Origin: Pirellulaceae bacterium
GTDB taxonomy: Bacteria; Planctomycetota; Planctomycetia; Pirellulales; Pirellulaceae
NCBI GenBank assembly: GCA_030744095.1
Contig: JASLRF010000416.1
Span: 1 to 12,549, forward strand
Direction of reading: 5' to 3'
Length of the DNA: 12,549 nucleotides
Part shown: piece by piece, positions 6,155 through 12,549 of the stretch
Position numbering within the stretch: position 1 is the first letter of the stretch
Layout of the letters: each line of letters starts with the position of its first letter
The notes under the pieces: model-generated
The model's input: only the letters and a program-made list of their open reading frames with translations
Databases searched by the model: none
Told to the model about the DNA's origin: nothing
Program-made: the position numbers and the translations under genes

Positions 6155-7585
6155 TTACCGCCAATCTTGCGACCAGTCCGCAGTCTTCAAGCCGCTGCGG
6201 ATCCGCCATTCGCGCAGGACAGCCAACAACTCTTGCTTGATGGACTCCGCGGCGGGATCGGTCCAGAGATTGTTGATTTCCTGGGGATCACGCGACAGGT
6301 CGAACAGCTGACCGTACGGTTCGTCAAGGAAGTGAACGAGTTTCCAGGCCTTGTTCCTGACCATGGTCATGAACTCGCAGCCGGTCAAGATGCCATCCTT
6401 GGCTTGCTCCGCGAAGACAAAGGTGCGTCCATTCCAATCTGCGCCCTCCAGCGCGGGCAACATCGTGGTGGCTTCGAGCGTCGGTGGGATTGGAATCCCC
6501 GCCAACTCCAAAATAGTCGGCCCCAAATCCATTTGCTGACAAAGCGCGTCAATCTTGCGGCCTGCTTCGAACCGATTCGGCGACCAGACCATCAAGGGGA
6601 TGCGAGTGATCGAGTCGTACATCGTCCACTTTTGGCTATGCCCATGGTCGGTCAAACAATCACCGTGATCCGAAGTAAAAATCACCATCGCATTTTCCAA
6701 GTAACCTTGCCGCTCGAGTGCCTCCATGATCTGCCCAACCTTCTCGTCGATCATCGTCACGTTGGCCAGATAGTATGCTCGCTGTCGATGCCGCTGTGCG
6801 TGGGACGGGTCGAGCTCAAGCACGACCGAGTCGTGGTCGACTTCAGAATTGTGCTGGCGCAATTCCTTCAGTGGCTGCGGCTGATTGTCCAGCTCTTCCT
6901 GTGTGACCTCCATCAGCGGTAAGTCCTTCTGCAGATAAGGCTCGGCATAGCGAGGCACGGGGTCGTACGGCGGATGGGGCCCGGGAAACCCGATCTGCAG
7001 GAAGAGGGGCTTGGTCGGTGGATAGCTGTTGATCCACCACAGGGCCATATCGCCCACAAACATGTCCGGGTGGGTATCTTCAGGTAGCTCCCACTCAAAC
7101 GCGCCGAGTCGATCGCGATAGTCGGGCAACTTGCGATACTGTTCTCGTTGCTGTTTGACGAGGCCGCGGGACGCGAGTGCCTTGTCCCATTCGTCGAAAT
7201 AGTAGCGGCCCTCCAAATAGCGGTCTTTGTTCTCCACCACATACCGTTCGTCAAAACCCAGTTCGGTTTCAAATGGCCAACTGTGCATTTTCCCGACATT
7301 GGTGCAATGATAGCCCGAGTCATTCAGCAACTCGATCCAACTCCGCCGCCAACGATCCGCGTTCTTTAAGATCCCTGACGTGTGCGGATAGTACCCTTTG
7401 AACAAGCTCGCGCGGGCCGGTGCGCACGAGGCGGCCGTGACATGGCAATCTGTGAACGACACGCCTTCGCGAACCAGTCGATCCAGATTAGGCGTGTCCA
7501 TATAGTCATAGCCCAGCGCGTTGATCGTGTCGTAGCGCTGCTGGTCCGTGATAATAAAGATGATATTTGGCCGTGAGTCGGCCAT
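6155..7585 (-). CDS. Sulfatase / phosphonate monoesterase-like hydrolase
   Basis: This 476-residue alkaline-phosphatase-superfamily enzyme should cleave sulfate (or phosphonate) esters. C54-A-P-A-R58 is the C-x-P-x-R sulfatase signature whose Cys is converted to formylglycine. Other active-site pieces visible are ITDQQ (D14), GKMH (K99, H101), GPHPPYDP (H204), TSDHGD (D306, H307) and QKW (K319). The DQQ rather than DD metal motif is common in the choline-sulfatase/PMH-like branch. There is no signal peptide, so it is probably cytosolic, whereas many sulfatases are exported. The ATG at 7585 is chosen over a TTG at 7600 because GGGGAGA sits 6 bases upstream and the TTG would overlap it. It is the last gene of a probable three-gene operon. 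No formylglycine-generating enzyme is in the window. The true substrate cannot be read from sequence. Confidence 0.93.
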   Translation of the reverse strand: MADSRPNIIFIITDQQRYDTINALGYDYMDTPNLDRLVREGVSFTDCHVTAASCAPARASLFKGYYPHTSGILKNADRWRRSWIELLNDSGYHCTNVGKMHSWPFETELGFDERYVVENKDRYLEGRYYFDEWDKALASRGLVKQQREQYRKLPDYRDRLGAFEWELPEDTHPDMFVGDMALWWINSYPPTKPLFLQIGFPGPHPPYDPVPRYAEPYLQKDLPLMEVTQEELDNQPQPLKELRQHNSEVDHDSVVLELDPSHAQRHRQRAYYLANVTMIDEKVGQIMEALERQGYLENAMVIFTSDHGDCLTDHGHSQKWTMYDSITRIPLMVWSPNRFEAGRKIDALCQQMDLGPTILELAGIPIPPTLEATTMLPALEGADWNGRTFVFAEQAKDGILTGCEFMTMVRNKAWKLVHFLDEPYGQLFDLSRDPQEINNLWTDPAAESIKQELLAVLREWRIRSGLKTADWSQDWR

Positions 7586-7729
7586 GGCGCTTCTCCCCAA
7601 AGGCGATCTAAGAAAGAAACAGGCGATGCAGCAAATCTATCGGAAACACCAGTGTGTCGCCACTATACTCACTCAGCAGTGTTCGATCGTTTATTGTCGT
7701 CTTTCGGACAGTAATTCCTCGAACGATCC
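7586..7729 (-). other. Gap between lipoprotein and sulfatase genes
   Basis: These 144 bases within the leftward gene cluster are long enough for an internal promoter. The sulfatase ribosome site GGGGAGA lies at 7592-7598. I find neither a convincing promoter nor a terminator hairpin, so operon continuity is inferred only from gene order and orientation. Confidence 0.4.
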
Positions 7730-8656
7730 TCAGTCCCACCAGAGGTAAAGCTGGGGGGAGGGCTTGGCAAGTTCTTTTTCGAGATTGGAAACCGATCCGA
7801 CACCTTGATCGACAATATCGGGGCAAAAAGCAAACATCCGCTCAGCCAATTGACGGGGATCATCAACGCGTTGCAGAAACTTGCCGCCCACATAATCCAG
7901 TCCGGCCTCCGTAACAACAAACGGCTGTTCTGTTTCCAGCTGCCTCAACCAGTCGATAATCCGCTCTGTCGAGATGTTGTAGTTCAGACCGTCAGTTTGC
8001 AAATATGCCAACACGACATATTTCTCCGACGTGGGCAACAAACCGATGACGTCCTGTCGTCGTCGTGCGTCATGGGCGAAGCGAAACAGGAACCAGTCTT
8101 GCTTGATCATTTCTAGCCGATGCTGATCGACCAGCGATTGCCCTCGGGCGTCGGCAACATCAAACAGCAACAGAGCCGGCAAGTCGTCGTGCACGCGCAA
8201 CGATAGTTGGTTGCGTTCAGCGAACTTGTCTGCGACAGCTCGCACCGCAGAGTCACCTGCCTTTTGTGTCAGTTCACCAGCCGCCAAGAAATAAGCGCTG
8301 GTGCCGTCGCGGTTGGCACCAGCCTCCAACACGGCAGCGACAATGGCGTCTTCTCGCGTTTGAAGTGCCGCGACCAACGGCGTCCCATACACCGGATCAT
8401 GTTGGTTGACATCTTCGCCGGCGGCCAGCAAGTCGCGAAGTCGGTCAAGGTCGCCTTCGGAAATGGCCTCGAGCAAAGGTGGTGGATCGTACTGGCCGTC
8501 CGTCGCAACAACATTGAATGGATCTACATCGAGGCTTGCGGCCGGAGTCGTCGGTGAAGAATCGACATCCGGCGCCGTATCGCAACCCGTCACGGACCCC
8601 CACAATACGACGGCCAGCACCGTCGCAACACTTTGGAAACGGCCGTCAAATCTCAA
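7730..8656 (-). CDS. Ankyrin-repeat lipoprotein with C-terminal DUF4253
   Basis: This 308-residue protein has a lipoprotein signal (SVATVLAVVLWGSVTGC, lipidated Cys25). A short ankyrin-like region follows at about 55-115 (PPLLEAISEGDLDRLRDLLA, GEDVNQHDPVYGTPLVAAL). The C-terminal domain matches DUF4253: ISTERIIDWLRQLE, then FCPDIVDQGVGSVSNLEKEL, ending in the hallmark LYLWWD. Ankyrins bind proteins; the DUF4253 role is unknown to me. I chose the TTG at 8656 because AAGGTG lies 7 bases before it and it gives a compact signal peptide. A TTG at 8686 has no ribosome site. This start overlaps the amidohydrolase stop by 11 bases, which suggests translational coupling. The sulfatase follows after 144 bases. 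It is probably anchored in a membrane facing the periplasm. Confidence 0.85.
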   Translation of the reverse strand: MRFDGRFQSVATVLAVVLWGSVTGCDTAPDVDSSPTTPAASLDVDPFNVVATDGQYDPPPLLEAISEGDLDRLRDLLAAGEDVNQHDPVYGTPLVAALQTREDAIVAAVLEAGANRDGTSAYFLAAGELTQKAGDSAVRAVADKFAERNQLSLRVHDDLPALLLFDVADARGQSLVDQHRLEMIKQDWFLFRFAHDARRRQDVIGLLPTSEKYVVLAYLQTDGLNYNISTERIIDWLRQLETEQPFVVTEAGLDYVGGKFLQRVDDPRQLAERMFAFCPDIVDQGVGSVSNLEKELAKPSPQLYLWWD

Positions 8657-9626
8657 AGAAATACACCTTATCCGCTGTACCACCAAGCAACCAAGCGCGC
8701 TCCTCAGGTGTCACAAAATCGATCCGGTCACGCACCAGGGTGATCGATGCGCTGTAGTTATTCTCGCCAACCAGCTGATACGGCGAATCGCTGGCCCACA
8801 TGAGCCGCGACGCGCCGAATGATTCGTATAGACGCTTTATCACCGGCAATATTTCCAGGTGCGGTGGCTTCTTTTTGCCTAGTGCGTAATAGGCAGAGAC
8901 CTTGACTGAAGTGTGTTTGTGCCGTGCCAGGCGGCAGAGGTTTCTCAAGTCCACTTCATCGAAGTTCCCGTCGATACCGATCCTCCCAAAATGGTCGATC
9001 ACGACGGGAGTGTCCGGGTAGCGTTCGCAGTTCCTATCGACTTCCGGCAAGTTATCGGGGTTGATCAAACAACAGATGGCCTGGCGTGTCTCCGCGGAAC
9101 ATTTCCACATCGCCTGCATCCCCGAATTGCTGAGCCACTGGTCGCCGCGCCGACCGGGTACAATGCGGAATCCGGTCACCCCCAGCCGCAACAGACGCTT
9201 CATTTCCAAATCGGGATGGGGTCTGGCATCATCGACCATCCCGACAATTCGGAATTTTCCAGGATGTGCCTTGGCCGAGTCGGTCATATATCGGTTGTCA
9301 AAGCCATAGAATTTGGTGTGTGCGATCAGCACGCAGCGATCGACCTTCTCCGTCGCCATCGTCGCCAACAGCTCTTCGGTCGTGAAGCTTGGCGGTGCCA
9401 GATCAGCCAGCGTCGCACCCTTGGCCAGTGGGTACTTTTCGATTTCCCGCGTCCAAATATGGGAATGGGCGTCAATTACAGTCGCTTTCTTTCCTTCTGC
9501 AAGAGCAGTCGATTGCATATTCGTGGAAAGCTGCGTGGCCAGTCCTGCGACGACGCCGACACCGGCAACGCGGACACCTGAGGCGAGCACGTCGCGCCGC
9601 GTCAAATTGGTTAGCTGATGATTCAT
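8646..9626 (-). CDS. Tat-exported amidohydrolase family 2 protein
   Basis: This 326-residue TIM-barrel metal hydrolase is of the Amidohydro_2 type (PF04909; relatives include decarboxylases and lactonases such as 2-pyrone-4,6-dicarboxylate hydrolase). A twin-arginine signal (TRRDVLASG, R10-R11, then VAGVGVVAGLATQ) predicts folded export to the periplasm. Metal and catalytic residues visible are DAHSHIW (H54, H56), VVIDHFGR (H212) and WASDSPY (D280). The ATG at 9626 is preferred over a start at 9656 because AAGGA lies 7 bases upstream and the Tat signal is then N-terminal. It is the first gene of the leftward cluster and overlaps the ankyrin/DUF4253 lipoprotein by 11 bases. The substrate cannot be told from the sequence. 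Confidence 0.93.
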   Translation of the reverse strand: MNHQLTNLTRRDVLASGVRVAGVGVVAGLATQLSTNMQSTALAEGKKATVIDAHSHIWTREIEKYPLAKGATLADLAPPSFTTEELLATMATEKVDRCVLIAHTKFYGFDNRYMTDSAKAHPGKFRIVGMVDDARPHPDLEMKRLLRLGVTGFRIVPGRRGDQWLSNSGMQAMWKCSAETRQAICCLINPDNLPEVDRNCERYPDTPVVIDHFGRIGIDGNFDEVDLRNLCRLARHKHTSVKVSAYYALGKKKPPHLEILPVIKRLYESFGASRLMWASDSPYQLVGENNYSASITLVRDRIDFVTPEERAWLLGGTADKVYFFEI

Positions 9627-10070
9627 ACGAAGTTCCTTGATAACACCAGAGATCACAGCGCAGCCTTCGGCCGCAACTCAAGGCGGTCTTGTCGGGCGAA
9701 TTTCTCCTCCAAGGAATTCGCGGAGGAACCGCGAATGAACGCCATTGCATGCGAATCATTCCGTCCCATTCGCATCCATTCGCCGTTCTACACTAATTTC
9801 GACTGCTTCGCGCTGCTTGAAAAACTTGCTGAGAAAGCTAACTATTACGAGCTTACCATGCAGAGACGCGTGGCTAACCAGAAGCGGCATGATCACAATC
9901 TCGTCCGAACCGCCGCCTCGTTCAACCCGTGTGCTTCTTATGCTACGCATCGTTCAGGGCGGTTGCAATTCAGGTTGGCCAAATGCCTGTCGCATCCGTC
10001 GAATTCCGAGTAGACTACGACTTGCCTTGTCGTCGATCTTGCGTGAAAAAAAGATCTTGAGGATTTCCAC
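9627..10070. other. Divergent intergenic region with structured repeat
   Basis: This 444-bp stretch separates the leftward amidohydrolase operon from the rightward zinc-ribbon gene and should hold both promoters. It contains the ATTCGC motif cluster at 9716-9788 and a weak GATCTT / AAGATC inverted repeat (10035-10040, 10051-10056) next to the zinc-ribbon ribosome site. An ORF from the ATG at 9735 has a GGAGGA before it but lies inside the repeat and shows no protein-like pattern. No clear -35/-10 pair was found. Confidence 0.5.
9716..9788. repeat. Cluster of inverted ATTCGC motifs, probable dispersed repeat
   Basis: An 8-bp perfect hairpin (ATTCGCGG / CCGCGAAT, loop AGGAA, 9716-9736) is followed by a larger imperfect one. 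In the larger one GAACCGCGAATG (9726-9737) pairs 11 of 12 with CATTCGCCGTTC (9777-9788), and inside it ATGCGAAT (9749-9756) pairs with ATTCGCAT (9768-9775). The two structures share CCGCGAAT and are mutually exclusive. The pattern of ATTCGC units in both orientations resembles intergenic palindromic repeats seen in environmental bacteria. An attenuator is an alternative. Confidence 0.5.
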
Positions 10071-11105
10071 TTGTCACTGATCGCAACATGCCAATGTGGC
10101 GCAAAATTCCAATCTCCACCTCATTTGGCGGGACGGCAGGTGGCTTGTCCAACCTGTGGTCAGGCGCTCGTGGTCCCCGCCGCTGCACCAACACCGGTTC
10201 AGGCAACCGGGGCGATCGCCGTCGGTTGCCGATGCGGAAAACGGTTTGCAGCTCCGCCCCATCTGGCCGGTCGTCAGGTCCAATGCCCCGCCTGCCAACA
10301 AGCCCTGATGGTCCCCACCGGCGCGACGCGACCTGCAACTACCGCCGCACCAGTTGCAGCCACTGGACCCATCGCCGTCAGCTGCCGCTGTGGAAAAAGT
10401 TTCGCAGCACCGCCTAATCTGGCTGGAAAGCGGATCGCTTGTCCGTCGTGCCGCAATCCGATTCAAGTACCGCATCCTGGTTCGCCCAGCGCACCTTCGG
10501 CGGCCAATGAAGATGGATTTTGGGATGAAATCGAGTCGCCAGTCAAAACGCCACAAGAGATCTATGCGGCCGAAAACGAAAAAAAAGAGACGCTCTCACC
10601 TCCCCAAGCCACATCGTATGCGATCAACCGCCTGGCCCGAGGCGCGGCGCCAGGAAGTGTGTACGACGAACTCCGCGAAAAGGGAGTGGGGCACGATGAA
10701 TCAGAGCGGATCGTCGAGGATCTTCAGGATGGGAAGAAACGACGTATCAAGGGCGGCGCACCCAGCCACAACAGTAAGGTTGGCATGGCGTTTTGGGGGC
10801 TTGCTACGCCTGGATGGTTGTCACTCTTCGGCGCGATCATCTTATTCGTCCTTCTGTTCGTCCGAGAGTACGATCGAATGGAACTAATTGGACTCATTGT
10901 CCTCATTGCAGTCCTAATATGCACGGGAATCAGTGCAGTCGCGACCTCTGTGTTGTTGCAAAACCGTTTCAAACCCGCGCGGTATGCCGGATTCTTCTTC
11001 GCCATCCTCTACTTATGTGGTGGACCGCTACACATCGTTTGCGGCGTTTGTGCGCTAATCAGCCTCAGTTCCGGCGACATGACGGAGTATCTTAACGAAG
11101 AATAG
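10071..11105 (+). CDS. Membrane protein with three tandem zinc ribbons
   Basis: This 344-residue protein has three N-terminal copies of a C-x-C-x16-C-x2-C module: Cys 7/9/26/29, 53/55/72/75 and 105/107/124/127. Each carries CG-x2-F-x2-PP-x-LAG and ends in a VP. Each should bind one zinc ion. Ala/Pro/Thr-rich linkers join them. After an acidic linker (about 140-175), a short helical segment (AINRLARGAAPGSVYDELRE) follows. Then come three hydrophobic segments at about 249-264, 270-296 and 305-333. The ribbons are probably cytoplasmic and could bind protein or nucleic acid. The only possible start is the TTG at 10071: GAGGA lies 7 bases upstream and an in-frame stop at 10044 rules out anything earlier but this codon. 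The nitrilase gene follows after 41 bp, probably in one transcript. The function is unknown. Confidence 0.85.
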   Translation: MSLIATCQCGAKFQSPPHLAGRQVACPTCGQALVVPAAAPTPVQATGAIAVGCRCGKRFAAPPHLAGRQVQCPACQQALMVPTGATRPATTAAPVAATGPIAVSCRCGKSFAAPPNLAGKRIACPSCRNPIQVPHPGSPSAPSAANEDGFWDEIESPVKTPQEIYAAENEKKETLSPPQATSYAINRLARGAAPGSVYDELREKGVGHDESERIVEDLQDGKKRRIKGGAPSHNSKVGMAFWGLATPGWLSLFGAIILFVLLFVREYDRMELIGLIVLIAVLICTGISAVATSVLLQNRFKPARYAGFFFAILYLCGGPLHIVCGVCALISLSSGDMTEYLNEE

Positions 11106-11108
11106 GCA

Positions 11109-11122
11109 GCGGCAAGTGCCGC
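11109..11122 (+). promoter_or_regulatory. Short hairpin between zinc-ribbon and nitrilase genes
   Basis: GCGGC and GCCGC pair around a 4-base AAGT loop, 4 bases after the zinc-ribbon stop and before the nitrilase ribosome site (AGGAG, 11135-11139). The 5-bp stem is too small to be a confident terminator. It may slightly separate expression of the two genes. Confidence 0.25.
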
Positions 11123-11146
11123 GCTTTCCGCTCCAGGAGTTGGTCG

Positions 11147-12103
11147 ATGCGAGACATTCGAGTCGCAACCGTTCAATTTGAAAACCGCGACAACGACAAA
11201 CCGTTCAACCTCGGCCGAATTGATGCCTTGACGGGCCAGGCCGTCGCGCAGCGTGCGGAGATCGTCAGCTTTCACGAGGGCTGCATTCCCGGCTATACCT
11301 GGATTCAACCGCTGACGAAGGACCAACTTCTAGAAATCAGCGAATTTGTACCGGACGGCCCGTCGGTAGAACGGTTGATCGAAATCGCGCGGCAACATCA
11401 GGTCGTCGTGATGGCCGGGCTGATCGAGCGTGACGCCGACGATCGCGTTTACAACTGCTACGTGACAGTCGGCCCCGATGGCTACCTGACGAAGTTTCGC
11501 AAGCTGCATCCATTCGTCAACCCGCATCTTTCCGCCGGCAACCAGTACAACGTGATCGACTTGCTGGGTTGCAGGGTGGGTTTCCTGATCTGCTACGACA
11601 ACAACTTGCCTGAGAACGTCCGCATGACGGCAATGTTGGGTGCCGAGATCATCTTCATGCCTCATGTCACCTGCTGCCTGCCGTCGGCAATGCCAGGTCG
11701 CGGAACGGTGGATCGCGAGTTATGGGACCAGCGGGACCGTGATCCCGCGCGTCTTCAACAGGAATTCCAGGGGCCCAAGGGTCGCCAGTGGCTCATGCGC
11801 TGGCTGCCAACCCGCGCGTACGAAAACGGCATTTACGCCGTGTTCAGCAATCCTGTCGGCTGGGACTACGACACGGTCAAGCCGGGCCTGGCCATGATCC
11901 TGGATCCATTCGGCGAAGTGATCGCGGAAAGCCACGCGTTGGGCGACGATGTCGTAGTCAGCCTCTTGACTCCAGACAAGCTGACACACGCTTCTGGCCA
12001 ACGCTACTTGAAGGCACGACGCCCGGAACTGTACGGAAAGCTCGTCGAACCCCAAAAGTCCGTGACGCTACCTGGCTGGTCGATGGAACGTGCGGACGAA
12101 TAG
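11147..12103 (+). CDS. Carbon-nitrogen hydrolase (nitrilase superfamily)
   Basis: A cytosolic 318-residue enzyme of the C-N hydrolase family (PF00795), which cleaves amides, carbamoyl groups or nitriles. The Glu-Lys-Cys catalytic triad is complete: E44 in SFHEGCIPGY, K119 in TKFRKLHPF and C149 in GFLICYDNNLPE. Family landmarks VATVQFE at the N-terminus, MAGLIERD, AEIIFMPHVT and RAYENGIYAVFSNPVG are present. An inserted segment of about 35 residues (roughly 165-205) rich in charged residues lies after the catalytic Cys and may shape substrate choice. ATG with AGGAG 7 bases upstream. It follows the zinc-ribbon gene by 41 bp, probably in the same transcript. No signal peptide. The substrate cannot be deduced; amidase or N-carbamoyl hydrolase is more likely than true nitrilase. 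Confidence 0.95.
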   Translation: MRDIRVATVQFENRDNDKPFNLGRIDALTGQAVAQRAEIVSFHEGCIPGYTWIQPLTKDQLLEISEFVPDGPSVERLIEIARQHQVVVMAGLIERDADDRVYNCYVTVGPDGYLTKFRKLHPFVNPHLSAGNQYNVIDLLGCRVGFLICYDNNLPENVRMTAMLGAEIIFMPHVTCCLPSAMPGRGTVDRELWDQRDRDPARLQQEFQGPKGRQWLMRWLPTRAYENGIYAVFSNPVGWDYDTVKPGLAMILDPFGEVIAESHALGDDVVVSLLTPDKLTHASGQRYLKARRPELYGKLVEPQKSVTLPGWSMERADE

Positions 12104-12126
12104 GCTGCGTGCCCGGCTGTACTTCC

Positions 12127-12141
12127 GTACGCTGTGCGTAC
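12127..12141 (+). terminator. Small hairpin after the nitrilase gene
   Basis: GTACGC and GCGTAC pair perfectly around a TGT triloop, followed by TTTG, 23 bases after the nitrilase stop. The stem is only 6 bp, so this is a weak intrinsic-terminator candidate. It lies between the nitrilase and the convergent sulfatase remnant and could serve either. Confidence 0.35.
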
Positions 12142-12182
12142 TTTGTTGGCGACCGTCAAGCCACGGTAGGGCATTGGACTCT

Positions 12183-12437
12183 TTACTTTCGCTTCCGGGA
12201 CCGCGGCACGGCTTGCGCAGGGTCGAAGCTGGGATTTGATGTTGGCATTTGTGCACCAACGTCAGCTCGCCAACCATGTAGCCGATCGCGCAATGCGTCG
12301 GCGAGGTCGGGACGATAGGCAGCCAGATTGCATTGTTCACTAATGTCGTCGGCCAGGTTATACAGTTCGACGTGCTGGTCTTCGTAGAATTCGATTAACT
12401 TCCAATCACCGCGCCGCACGGCACCATAGGGGCTGCC
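12183..12437 (-). pseudogene. C-terminal remnant of an arylsulfatase
   Basis: The 85 codons read GSPYGAVRRGDWKLIEFYED, then VELYNLADDISEQCNLA and a final MPTSNPSFDP-type tail. This is the standard C-terminal end of arylsulfatase-A-like enzymes. Only this subdomain survives; the formylglycine site and metal ligands are absent. Immediately upstream in the same frame is a TAG stop (12438-12440), and a second in-frame TAG lies about 30 bases further on. The few codons between (NFGAA) still loosely fit the family's HYGNQG stretch, suggesting decay by point mutation and not only a clean break. It is distinct from the intact sulfatase at 6155-7585. A rearrangement upstream, beyond the window, cannot be excluded. 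Confidence 0.75.
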
Positions 12438-12499
12438 CTAGGCCGCGCCAAAGTTGGCATTTCCTGGTGAACTGAGCTAGTTTTTGGAGGGCAGTTTTG

Positions 12500-12523
12500 T
12501 TTCACTGTTGCCAGTCAGTGAAA
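12500..12523. repeat. 8-bp inverted repeat at right edge
   Basis: TTTCACTG and CAGTGAAA pair perfectly around an 8-base TTGCCAGT loop. It lies about 60 bases upstream of where the sulfatase remnant loses similarity. It could be a terminator stem or part of a mobile-element end that disrupted the sulfatase gene. The window stops too soon to decide. Confidence 0.3.
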
Positions 12524-12549
12524 ATCGTCTCCCAGGGATGGATCACGGA

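Noticed and set aside
7586..7600. Upstream TTG start for the sulfatase
   Set aside because: The TTG overlaps the GGGGAGA ribosome site that serves the ATG at 7585.
9735..10013. 92-codon ORF with GGAGGA upstream in the divergent intergenic region
   Set aside because: The ribosome-site-like GGAGGA and the ATG are both part of the ATTCGC palindrome cluster, and the product has no recognisable domain, signal or regular composition.
10074..10556. Antisense Cys-rich ORF opposite the zinc-ribbon repeats
   Set aside because: Its length comes from the repetitive GC-rich coding strand of the real gene; the sense frame has perfectly spaced zinc ligands and a ribosome site.

Overview
The window looks like a piece of a planctomycete chromosome (Planctomycetota, Pirellulaceae-like). 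This rests on its gene content: a sulfatase plus the remnant of a second one, a Tat-exported amidohydrolase, a secreted TPR/CHAT protein, a very small lipoprotein, a multi-zinc-ribbon membrane protein, frequent TTG starts and a moderately high G+C content. No rRNA, tRNA or phylogenetic marker is present, so the placement is an inference. I see no CRISPR array, complete transposase or phage gene.

Layout. Bases 1-377 carry no recognisable gene but hold an 11-T tract, a 16-C tract and a GC-rich hairpin. A FemAB/CelD-like GNAT acetyltransferase gene (378-1460, +) follows and looks degenerate. It converges on a long secreted TPR-CHAT protein (1627-4650, -), with a perfect 11-bp hairpin between the two stops that probably ends both transcripts. 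A 76-residue lipoprotein (4976-5206, +) has its own strong hairpin terminator. Adenine phosphoribosyltransferase, apt (5611-6144, +), is preceded by a two-copy direct repeat and a small palindrome.

Bases 6155-9626 (-) form a probable operon. It is transcribed in the order Tat-signal amidohydrolase, ankyrin/DUF4253 lipoprotein (overlapping the first gene by 11 bases) and a signal-less sulfatase. The sulfatase and apt stop codons are only 10 bp apart. A 444-bp divergent intergenic region (9627-10070) contains a cluster of inverted ATTCGC-type motifs. Rightward from it run a triple zinc-ribbon membrane protein (10071-11105) and a nitrilase-family amidase (11147-12103), probably co-transcribed. 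The right edge holds the C-terminal remnant of another sulfatase (12183-12437, -), which is broken by a stop codon.

How the genes fit together. apt is purine salvage. Sulfatase, amidohydrolase and nitrilase-type enzymes suit a heterotrophic polymer- and small-molecule-degrading lifestyle, but nothing here fixes their substrates. I do not see a clear new multi-gene system. The most unusual items are the secreted CHAT protein that seems to lack the caspase-type His/Cys dyad, the ankyrin-DUF4253 lipoprotein coupled to an amidohydrolase, the frame-scrambled acetyltransferase and the two structured intergenic repeats.
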